48,178 nt of DNA from Smithella sp. SCADC (lineage in GTDB: Bacteria > Desulfobacterota > Syntrophia > Syntrophales > Smithellaceae): contig JQDQ01000241.1 of assembly GCA_000747625.2 (NCBI GenBank), positions 1-48,178 of the forward strand. The letters are read 5' to 3'. The notes beneath the pieces were generated by a model, which saw nothing but the letters and a program-made list of their open reading frames with translations, was not told the DNA's origin and searched no databases. Made by a program: the position numbers and the translations under genes. Of this stretch, positions 25,583-32,943 are shown piece after piece (within the stretch, counting starts at the first letter, position 1; each line of letters begins with the position of its first letter).

Positions 25583-25613
25583 AAAAAAGGCCAGGGCTTT
25601 TGCTGCCATGGCC
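25583..25613 (-). terminator. Second attenuator hairpin before aroF
   Basis: On the minus strand GGCCATGGC (25605-25613) pairs with GCCCTGGCC (25589-25597), one mismatch, loop of seven, followed by a run of six T. It ends about 20 bases before the aroF ATG, so it can block entry into the operon. Its 5' arm shares the CCATGG core with both arms of the upstream hairpin, allowing alternative pairing. Confidence 0.7.
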
Positions 25614-25658
25614 TAAAAAAAGAAAAGCCATGGGAGCTCTTTCGATCTGCCCATGGCT
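25614..25658 (-). terminator. First attenuator hairpin after the leader peptide
   Basis: On the minus strand AGCCATGGG (25650-25658) pairs with CCCATGGCT (25626-25634) over a 15-base loop and is followed by TTTTCTTTTTTT. It starts about 19 bases after the leader stop codon. Because the CCATGG core recurs in the next hairpin, arm 2 can also pair with the 5' arm of the second hairpin, giving the mutually exclusive structures expected for ribosome-controlled attenuation. Confidence 0.8.
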
Positions 25659-25676
25659 GTTTTGGTTTATTTTAAC

Positions 25677-25775
25677 CTAACAAGTCATCCTTAGCGACGG
25701 ACAGACCGATGCAAAATAGGTATAAAACCAATAATAATAAGCATTGTTGTTTGCAGTCAGTTTTCTGTCCATCAT
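25677..25775 (-). CDS. Aromatic-rich leader peptide of the aro operon (attenuator)
   Basis: This is a 32-codon frame from ATG 25775 to TAG, with GAGG eleven bases upstream. Residues 13-21 read YYYWFYTYF: five Tyr, two Phe and one Trp among nine. It lies between a sigma-70-like promoter and two terminator-type hairpins directly in front of aroF. This is the classic arrangement of trp/phe-type leader peptides, in which a ribosome stalled for lack of the charged tRNA lets RNA polymerase pass. Mixed Tyr/Trp/Phe codons fit an operon that feeds all three amino acids. The peptide is too short for ordinary gene finders. The interpretation is inference from a clear pattern. Confidence 0.88.
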   Translation of the reverse strand: MMDRKLTANNNAYYYWFYTYFASVCPSLRMTC

Positions 25776-25801
25776 GAAAAACTTATCCTCTATTTGGTGG
25801 T

Positions 25802-25830
25802 CATATACTCAAACTGAAGATATTTGTCAA
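25802..25830 (-). promoter_or_regulatory. Sigma-70-type promoter of the aro leader
   Basis: On the minus strand a perfect TTGACA (25825-25830) and TATATG (25802-25807) are 17 bases apart. The start would be near 25795, about 20 bases before the leader-peptide ATG. It is the only good promoter in the 389-bp space between aroF and the plus-strand gene at 25952. Confidence 0.75.
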
Positions 25831-25951
25831 GAGAAAACTTAAGCAGTGTTAATTTATTCCTTTGGCAACTAAACAAAATGTTCTATTCCCTTCTGCATAG
25901 CTGAATCCTGCAACCGTTTGACATTTATTAAAAAATAAGAGAAGAATCCTT

Positions 25952-26923
25952 ATGCGCAAAAGTAAGACAAAGGCAACGACAACTACCCAATCACTAAATA
26001 ACGCGATTAATCATCAGAACAATCGGTTCTCAATAATGTCTTCTTTCTTTGCCTTCTCGGAGAAATTGGCTTCTTCCAGTTATCTAAAGTGGACATTGAT
26101 GATGCTTCTGCCAGTCCTGATTCTGCTGAGATATCCTGTAGACCGGTTAGATTACGACTTATGGTGGCAAATGACGCTCGGTAAATATTATCTTTCTCAC
26201 CACACTCTCATTATAGACCATTCAATATTTTCCTGGACACCTGCCGATCCGACCTGGGTTTATAACAAATGGTTCGGCGCCGGTCTCGACAGTTTCGTAC
26301 CGGCCAGGGAAGTATCTTTTTTGAAAAAATATCGGTTGGAAGGCCCTATCTTTAACGACTATGTTATCGGCGGCTATCTGATATGGGATCTCTATCCCGA
26401 TTACAAAATTTTTATTGATCCTCGTTTTATGCCTTTTAGTAAACAGGTTGCTGCCGATTACTGGGCATTTACCGGCAATCCTGTAACCAGTGAAACTCTG
26501 CAACGTTTTAATAAAAAGTATCCTTTCAAAATCGCAATAATCCATTACCGGGAACTTCCCTTAATTTTCGATTTTCTGAGAGCCGGAGGCGAATGGCGGC
26601 TTTTATATTTTGAACAAAATGCCGCAATACTGATTCATAAATCACTGCTTTCCACCATTCCGCCGGAAATCAGTTCCGTTGATCTTGGTCCATCGCGCTT
26701 CCAGAAAGTCAGAAATCCAGAGGTTCTTCTTAACGTGTTCACCTTGTACGTTAATCTGGACCCGAATGCCGGAAGAGTCATCTACGATATCTATAAAAAG
26801 AATATCAGTGATTGTTACAAACTAAAAAAAGATCACCTGCAAACAATGGAAGATGATATTCGGCAGAAAGAACATGAGCTTCAATTCATGATCAACGGGC
26901 AAACATTACCTGCTAACCGCTAG
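25952..26923 (+). pseudogene. Internally deleted paralogue of the large membrane protein at 46280
   Basis: The frame encodes 323 residues. Residues 1 to about 117 (one helix near 57-73, then LDYDLWWQMTLGKYY and HSIFSWTPADPTWVYN) match residues 1-105 of the protein at 46280, and the rest (KWFGAGLDSFVP.. to the end) matches that protein from residue 418 on. The middle 312 residues, which hold most transmembrane helices, are missing in frame. By eye the shared parts are about three quarters identical at DNA level, so the deletion followed an old duplication. The start has a GAGAAG site. It may still be expressed as a small anchored domain, but it is best regarded as a deletion derivative. Confidence 0.8.
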
Positions 26924-27042
26924 AACAAGAAACCGGCTTACCTTAAGTTAAAAGAAATACCGGATTCGAAACAAGTTTTCATGAATTTAAAAATGGATTT
27001 TCTACCAATATCAGCGGGGTGACAAACCGGTTAAAAAGACAA

Positions 27043-27077
27043 GCTGCCCTCAACTACAAAACATGGTTGAGGGCAGC
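27043..27077. terminator. Bidirectional hairpin between convergent genes
   Basis: GCTGCCCTCAAC and GTTGAGGGCAGC form a perfect 12-bp stem over an 11-base loop. On the minus strand it is followed by CTTGTCTTTTT, so it best serves the FadL-like gene ending at 27108. The deleted paralogue converges on it from the left. Confidence 0.75.
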
Positions 27078-27107
27078 CATTAAAGCAATGTATAAATAGT
27101 TTTTATA

Positions 27108-29072
27108 CTAATCACTGTTTTCTATATAATAGGATTGTCCTTCGACTCGAAAATTGTCTACAGCCGTCGGCGATGGTGAATCTACTGTAACATTTTCGGT
27201 AGTTCTTAAATTGGCGTTCGTTGAAGCCGATCGTTTGAAAGGATTCAACATATCCATCCCCTTAGATAGAGCAGTGGTAACGACATCCAACGGCATAGTC
27301 GCCTTTACAGATCCTATGTAGGCGGCTGTTTCCTGCTCGTAATTCAGCCCTGCATAAGGGTTCATAATTCCACTGCCGAGAACATTGGAGTTCATATTGC
27401 TACTGGTGTTATTAGTGATTTTGTAAGATTTATTAACCAGATAAGCTACAGCAAGATCGATATCTATATCCCTCAACATTTTGATTCCCAGGCCCGATCC
27501 TTTGATCCCTAACCCGGCTCCATAATTATCCAACGTGGGAAGAGGATAGAAGCCATCGTAAGTTATATCAGGAATAGAGGAAGTCCGCTTCTCATATCCG
27601 GCACGAAGCGTAAGCCAGTCCAGCGCCTGATATTCCGCACCGACTCCCCAGTTCCAGGTATCTTCCCAGTGACGTTCCAGAAGCAGAATATTGTCACCGC
27701 CATTATAACCCATATACTTGGCTAATTGGAGGAGCTGGATTTTCTGATCAAAAACGAAAGAGTCTTGTTTAAAGGACGACCAGTTTGCCCAGTGCAGATC
27801 GGCAAGAAGAGATAACCTTTTGATCGGCTTGAGCTTGATTCCCCAATTGACAATTTGTGGCAGTTCTCTATCTAACGTAACTGTTCCGGTCTGTTCGGCA
27901 GCACGTTGATAGGGCAAATCAAGCGCCATAGATACGATCTGCATCAAAGCAGATTTTCCGCACCATTCAACCATATTCTGCCATTGATCACTGTATGTAA
28001 GCTGATATTTCCCGCTCATGTGCGTTTTAATAGCGCTTTGGTAAGATATTCCAAAGGAAAGCCAGTCAAAGGGTCCCCAGAGAACGCCTAAATTAAATGA
28101 TGGAGAAAAATCATCAGAAAGATTCATAGATAAATTTCCTATCGAATCATATGGACCTAGTCCGCCACCGAACAAAGGCATGGGAATCGTAAGGTCAAAA
28201 AGCGGATTTTCCATACCCTGGGTTGCATCTCCCAGGGTTTTTGTCAGATTCACTATGGCATTGGGCGCCCTTACATCTGTGCAGGCACCTATCGCTGATG
28301 CCCCTAGTCCCAAGGAAGCACCTACAGAGAGAGTCTTGTTTACCTGATAACTTACACTCGGAGAAGCATAAGTAAGGTGCTGCCAATACGAATACTGTCC
28401 ATCCTTCCTTGCCGGATCGGACTTATCTCCATTATTCTGTCCGATGCCAAAGGGAGCATAAACGCTGTAAGCAAACGTCCATTTTGAACCTGGATTTCGA
28501 TGCGAAAGACCGAATATGGGGGTTGCAAGAAAATCCACGATAGTGTCCAGAAACGGAATGTTCATTTTACCGGAAGTATTACTTCCTTCGGTGCCGCTCC
28601 AGGAATTACCGCTTAAACGATTGGGACCATTCCGTGTTCCCCATAATGGATCTTCTATCAAGTTGCCTTTAAGATCATGAAAACCTTCAAAGTTAGGATC
28701 CTTGGTTACCCGTACAGTCTTGTCGATGATCGGCAGGACAGCTCCCAAACTGATATAATTGCCGTCACCCAAAAGCGCCAGCCCCGCCGGATTATAGTGA
28801 ATCGACATGATGCCGGGAGGATCCGCTGTAACATTGTTGGCAAGTGAAATGGCCCTGGTATCAATGGCCAGTTGTTCATTAAAATCTGCTTCTGCTATCG
28901 GTGGATTGAGAAATTGGCTTGCAGCCATTACCATGCATATGACAAAGCAAAGCAATATCCGCAAATGGGATAACCCCGGCAAATTAAATCTTTTCACACG
29001 AAAACAGAGAAATCCTGATAACGGCAGAGGGGCAATAAACATTTTTAATTCTAGAATCTTTTTCATTATCAT
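27108..29072 (-). CDS. OmpP1/FadL-family outer membrane transport protein
   Basis: The 654-residue protein contains the FadL N-terminal hatch signature: SLANNVTADPPGIMSIHYNPAGLALLGD just after the likely signal sequence, then alternating amphipathic beta strands ending in the aromatic-rich C-terminus YYIENSD. Such barrels import hydrophobic compounds such as fatty acids. The hydrophobic signal core (LRILLCFVICMVMAA) sits unusually far from the first Met (about residues 37-52), so a later start is possible. At 654 residues it is longer than E. coli FadL (about 420 mature). It precedes nothing on its strand and is followed by the hairpin at 27043. Confidence 0.85.
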   Translation of the reverse strand: MIMKKILELKMFIAPLPLSGFLCFRVKRFNLPGLSHLRILLCFVICMVMAASQFLNPPIAEADFNEQLAIDTRAISLANNVTADPPGIMSIHYNPAGLALLGDGNYISLGAVLPIIDKTVRVTKDPNFEGFHDLKGNLIEDPLWGTRNGPNRLSGNSWSGTEGSNTSGKMNIPFLDTIVDFLATPIFGLSHRNPGSKWTFAYSVYAPFGIGQNNGDKSDPARKDGQYSYWQHLTYASPSVSYQVNKTLSVGASLGLGASAIGACTDVRAPNAIVNLTKTLGDATQGMENPLFDLTIPMPLFGGGLGPYDSIGNLSMNLSDDFSPSFNLGVLWGPFDWLSFGISYQSAIKTHMSGKYQLTYSDQWQNMVEWCGKSALMQIVSMALDLPYQRAAEQTGTVTLDRELPQIVNWGIKLKPIKRLSLLADLHWANWSSFKQDSFVFDQKIQLLQLAKYMGYNGGDNILLLERHWEDTWNWGVGAEYQALDWLTLRAGYEKRTSSIPDITYDGFYPLPTLDNYGAGLGIKGSGLGIKMLRDIDIDLAVAYLVNKSYKITNNTSSNMNSNVLGSGIMNPYAGLNYEQETAAYIGSVKATMPLDVVTTALSKGMDMLNPFKRSASTNANLRTTENVTVDSPSPTAVDNFRVEGQSYYIENSD

Positions 29073-29140
29073 TGCTCCCGCATTGTTTGATTATAAGAAA
29101 ATTTATTTTAAATACACCTTTCTCATATTGAAAAAGATTT

Positions 29141-30349
29141 TTAAAATTCAAACGGCACCCTGATAGCAAAGGCAAAGTCAGGATCGTTGATGGTCAATCC
29201 AATACCGAGAGTAAAATATACAGATCTCGTGGGGGTCACCCGCCACCCGGTTCCGACGTTAAATGAAGAAGATACGTAACTGCCACTTTCAATAACTCCA
29301 GCATTGCTAAAAGTATATTTACTGCCGAAAGCGTAACTGAACTGAGTGCTTAAGTTCAGTGATGCCTGATAAGAAAGCGCGTAACCAAAACCCAGGGCAA
29401 AGCCGATAGAACTGCCTGGTTCAACTTTGATCAGGTTGTTTGAAGTTCCCCTTACCTGAGACAGGCCGCTTACCGGAAGACCATAGCTGTAACTCAAGTT
29501 GCCGAAGGCAACAAGTGGATCCAAAGTCTTACTTAAAGAAACTCCACCGCTAAATGAATAGTACCCATTTCCTGTAGACAACGAATTACTCGGATCGATT
29601 TCGTAGGGACTGGTTCCTGTGGGGAACGTAACCCCGGCACTCAATATCGTTGTGGGATATATTCCTCCGGCCTTAATCGGCTGCCATTGAACACCCAAGG
29701 AGATATCACCAAAATCTGTCGCTTCCTGGCTGGAAGATGTGCCTACCTTGTTGTATTTGTAAGCAAAGGGGACGTTCGCGCTGACGGTGAGGTTGTTAAG
29801 TATTGCGTATTCTGTATCAATGATATTGGTGAGATTGTGATTACTTCTTTGTTCAACCTTGTCAGTAATGACATCACCGGAATAGTATGAGTAACCAAAT
29901 GTGTATCCAAGCCCGATGGTCCCCTTTTTCAAGAGTGTATATTGGCGACTAACGGCAGAAAGAATATCCTCTACAGATTTACTTTTTTCTTCCTCCGGAA
30001 CTTCCAGTCGCTTGCGAGCTTCACTTTCATCCCGCATTCTTTGGACTTCTCGCTTCAGCTCTTGTACTTCCTGCTGAAGGCTTTGAGGCGAATCATCTTG
30101 CTTCGGTTTTTTTACTTCCGGCTGAACACTTTGAGGTAAGACTTCTTGTTTCGGTTCTTTTGCTTTCTTCTGAAGGTTTTCAGGAGATACATCGTCAAGG
30201 GCAGCGTCTGCGTCTTCCGCACTTATTTTATTTAAAGCAAGCTGCATTCCTTTAATGGGAATCTGTCCCATAGCGGGAACGGTCACAAATAATGTACACG
30301 TAAAAAATACAACAGACAACAAATTAATAAATATTTTACTATTCATCAT
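29141..30349 (-). CDS. Outer membrane beta-barrel protein with a coiled-coil/repeat N-terminal domain
   Basis: I place the start at ATG 30349 or 30346, because CAGGAGA lies immediately upstream; the frame itself is open back to 30412. The protein has a signal peptide (MMNSKIFINLLSVVFFTCTL.. AMGQ), a periplasmic Glu/Lys/Gln-rich region with about three 16-residue repeats (KEPKQEVLPQS, KKPKQDDSPQS, QELKREVQ) and a predicted coiled coil. A barrel of about 260 residues follows, rich in GLGYTFGYSYYSG-type strands and ending in ..IRVPFEF with a terminal Phe, the usual outer-membrane insertion signal. The family resembles generic transporter or porin-like barrels. Its substrate is unknown. Confidence 0.75.
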   Translation of the reverse strand: MMNSKIFINLLSVVFFTCTLFVTVPAMGQIPIKGMQLALNKISAEDADAALDDVSPENLQKKAKEPKQEVLPQSVQPEVKKPKQDDSPQSLQQEVQELKREVQRMRDESEARKRLEVPEEEKSKSVEDILSAVSRQYTLLKKGTIGLGYTFGYSYYSGDVITDKVEQRSNHNLTNIIDTEYAILNNLTVSANVPFAYKYNKVGTSSSQEATDFGDISLGVQWQPIKAGGIYPTTILSAGVTFPTGTSPYEIDPSNSLSTGNGYYSFSGGVSLSKTLDPLVAFGNLSYSYGLPVSGLSQVRGTSNNLIKVEPGSSIGFALGFGYALSYQASLNLSTQFSYAFGSKYTFSNAGVIESGSYVSSSFNVGTGWRVTPTRSVYFTLGIGLTINDPDFAFAIRVPFEF

Positions 30350-30483
30350 TCTCCTGTTGAAATATTCACGGGTTTTGTCGTTCCCATTATATTGCAATAA
30401 TCCGTATAACACCCTTCAATACATAAGCTATGGCATTGTGCCGGAAATGTGACGTGGCAACTATATTTTTTTAAATGTTTGTA

Positions 30484-30512
30484 ACCCTATATAAGCTTTT
30501 TACCCTTGTCAA
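30484..30512 (-). promoter_or_regulatory. Candidate promoter of the coiled-coil barrel gene
   Basis: On the minus strand TTGACA (30507-30512) is perfect, but the -10 is poor: TATAGG at 15 bases or TAGGGT at 17. It lies about 135 bases before the chosen start. I see nothing else of note in 30350-30633. Confidence 0.35.
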
Positions 30513-30633
30513 GGGAAAAACAGTATTCTATCAAGGTTCACAGAAAATGTTTTTTCGGTATGTTACATACTTTATTATCTGATTGCACTATCCGGTTTTT
30601 GGAATAGATATAAATTACAATTATTAAATTAAT

Positions 30634-31800
30634 TCAATCGATTTTCTTTCCGATTAAATCAATAATTGTAATTTCCGGCTGCGCCAGAATACGCACCGGT
30701 GGCCCCCAAGTTCCGGCACCTCTGGTAACATAAAGTGATTTGTTTTTTCCCAACTGGTAATATCCACAGTTTTTGGAGAAATACAAGCGCGTTATTAACG
30801 TAAAAGGAAAAATTTGGCCACAATGTGTATGTCCGGAAAGCTGTAAGTTGAAGTTTTCATTATTATTGACAAATGGCTGATGTTTCAACAATAAAATAAA
30901 ACCGTTACTTTGTATTGCCGGCGATAAATGGGCTAAACGAGGATTATCTCTTATTATGCCCAGTTTTCTGCCGGTCACATCATCCATGCCGATAATATTT
31001 ATTCCAGCTACTTGCCTGGTTTCATCACGTAAAATTTCAAATCCCGCATTTTTAGTAAACTCCAACGAATGTTCGATCCCGGCATAATATTCATGATTGC
31101 CGGCAACTGCATATTTACCGTACCGAGTTCTAATTTGAGCAAGTTGCCTGGCTTGCGGCATCACATTGTCCAGTTCGCCATCCAACAAGTCTCCCGTGGA
31201 AACCAAAATATCGGGATTAGCTGATTTCACGCAATCGATTATCTTCTGTAGACGTTTATCCCGGACAATTAGTCCAATGTGCACGTCGGATATTTGGACG
31301 ATTCGGATTTTACCATTATTGAGCAATGATTGTTCTGTCTGAATTTCCATTTTGTTTACCCGGACTCTTTGGGCATCAAAAAATCCATAAACAACGAAAA
31401 TAAAGGAAACAAATATGGATAAACCAAAGACAATATTTCTAACAGGAGCGCTTCCCGCGCTTTTGAAAAAAAACTTACATATATATCTGAGTAAATTAAA
31501 GGCGATGTCCAGAAAGAAAAATAAAAAAACAAAAGCCATCCAGAGATAACCGACATAGGCAATTGACCGCGCCAATGTTTCCAAATGACAACTTTCCGCC
31601 AGCCGTATAATCACAGGAGCCAGAACCATCAAAACGAGCAAAACTATGACCATAATTTGCACTTTACCGGAAAGATGCAAAACGTTTCTCGTCCGGGAAA
31701 AGGCATAAAAATTAAGCCCCCCGTAAAGAACAATAAAAATCAAAAGAAAAATAATCATTGATGATTCCAATAAGTGCCAAATTGCGTAAAAACTTGACAA
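30634..31800 (-). CDS. Membrane-anchored metallophosphoesterase (calcineurin-like)
   Basis: The 388-residue protein has four to five N-terminal helices (about 14-32, 48-66, 82-106, 122-142). A calcineurin-like phosphoesterase domain follows, with all metal boxes: DVH (172-174), GDLLDG (203-208), GNHEYY (234-239) and, near residue 332, SGHTHCGQ. It belongs to the YkuE/YaeI-like group of membrane phosphoesterases, some of which act on lipid-linked phosphates. Substrate unknown. It is transcribed away from the tRNA gene and stands alone. Confidence 0.9.
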   Translation of the reverse strand: MSSFYAIWHLLESSMIIFLLIFIVLYGGLNFYAFSRTRNVLHLSGKVQIMVIVLLVLMVLAPVIIRLAESCHLETLARSIAYVGYLWMAFVFLFFFLDIAFNLLRYICKFFFKSAGSAPVRNIVFGLSIFVSFIFVVYGFFDAQRVRVNKMEIQTEQSLLNNGKIRIVQISDVHIGLIVRDKRLQKIIDCVKSANPDILVSTGDLLDGELDNVMPQARQLAQIRTRYGKYAVAGNHEYYAGIEHSLEFTKNAGFEILRDETRQVAGINIIGMDDVTGRKLGIIRDNPRLAHLSPAIQSNGFILLLKHQPFVNNNENFNLQLSGHTHCGQIFPFTLITRLYFSKNCGYYQLGKNKSLYVTRGAGTWGPPVRILAQPEITIIDLIGKKID

Positions 31801-31822
31801 GGAATAACCCTTAAGATAAATA
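31794..31822 (+). promoter_or_regulatory. Promoter of the tRNA-Thr gene
   Basis: TTGACA (31794-31799) and TAAATA (31817-31822) are 17 bases apart and about 34 bases before the tRNA. The -35 lies over the start of the divergent metallophosphoesterase gene. Confidence 0.6.
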
Positions 31823-31855
31823 TCACAACTCTTGTTTAGATATTGATAAATGGAT

Positions 31856-31931
<76 letters not shown>

Positions 31932-32158
31932 GTAAAATTAAGTATTTAAACAAATTGTCCGAATATTTATTTTCCCAAGTGCTACCCTGTATGCTTATGA
32001 ATATAATGCATTGCGGTGCTCTTCTTTTTTTATTGTGTTCACCAACTAACCCTTAAATCTAACACCATAAATTAACAATTACCGTTTGAAAAGGTCAATC
32101 TATTGTAGAATTGCTGGATGCTTTGCTACAGGAAGTAAGACATTTTAGACAAGTATAC

Positions 32159-32530
32159 TTAGACCGGATTAAGACTTTTACACTCTTTTTTCCACGAGAT
32201 GTAATCTGCAAGTTTCTTGATTGCTTCGCTGGGGGTGTTGACGAATTCCACGCCCGCTTCATAATACCTATCCTCAAAGATGATTTTTATCCACTTTACT
32301 TTTCCGAAGGCGGTTATCTTTTGTTGCAAGTCCTTTAATGTGAAATCCATCTTGAGGATGGTATCAATAGGCAAAACAATAGTGGCCCTAATTCTAGCTC
32401 CGGACACAGAGATATCCTTGCTGTGGCTATATAAGATTTCTTCTTTAGGAAGATTATCTTTTCCGGAAACGACAGATATGACGATCTCATTAACATCTTT
32501 CAGTCGTTCCGTTTTCCTTTCTTCTTTCAT
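32159..32530 (-). CDS. PilZ-domain protein
   Basis: The 123-residue protein is a single PilZ domain. An N-terminal RxxxR-type motif (R5..R9, ERKTERL) is followed by DISVSG at 39-44, the (D/N)xSxxG c-di-GMP contact, then alternating strands GKVKWIKIIFEDRYYEAGVEFV. Such proteins bind c-di-GMP and relay it to partner proteins. No output domain is attached. The MITE-like element starts 26 bases before the start codon and may supply or disrupt its promoter. Confidence 0.85.
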   Translation of the reverse strand: MKEERKTERLKDVNEIVISVVSGKDNLPKEEILYSHSKDISVSGARIRATIVLPIDTILKMDFTLKDLQQKITAFGKVKWIKIIFEDRYYEAGVEFVNTPSEAIKKLADYISWKKECKSLNPV

Positions 32531-32555
32531 AACGATCTATTCCTTTTAATTTACT

Positions 32556-32686
32556 CTAGTACCTACTTGCAGAAAAACGATGTCATCTCGAAGGAACGGA
32601 GTGACTGAGAAATCTGCGAGATCACTAAATAGATTTCTCCCTGCGGTCGAAATGACAAATCACGAACTTCTGCAAGTAGGTACTAG
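32556..32686. mobile_element. MITE-like foldback element with 19-bp terminal inverted repeats
   Basis: CTAGTACCTACTTGCAGAA at 32556-32574 is repeated exactly in inverted form at 32668-32686. The interior is itself a foldback: TGTCATCTCGA with TCGAAATGACA, and GAGAAATCT with AGATTTCTC. It is 131 bp long with no coding capacity. Size and structure suit a non-autonomous miniature element. I see no clear target-site duplication. The remainder of 32531-32943 holds nothing recognisable. Confidence 0.8.
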
Positions 32687-32943
32687 GATGTTCGTTTTTC
32701 ATACTTTACGTCAAACCCTGCTTATTCATACTATAAGAAACGCATTCTTAAATGTCAATTAAATCTTGGCGACAAAATGTGAGGTGCGAATTGTGTTTAT
32801 TTCCGATTGAAATTCAACTCCAATAAAATAGTCTGAAAATCATTTAATAAATATAAAAAGTCTGCGAAAAATATATTTTAATCTTTCGAGAGAGCGAGTC
32901 GCAACCAGAACATTAAATATGATCCCGGGACGAATATAAAATT

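Noticed and set aside
25952-26923. A frameshift or sequencing error explaining the short membrane protein
   Set aside because: The join is in frame with clean flanks on both sides and about 936 bp missing; a simple base error cannot produce it. An assembly error remains possible.
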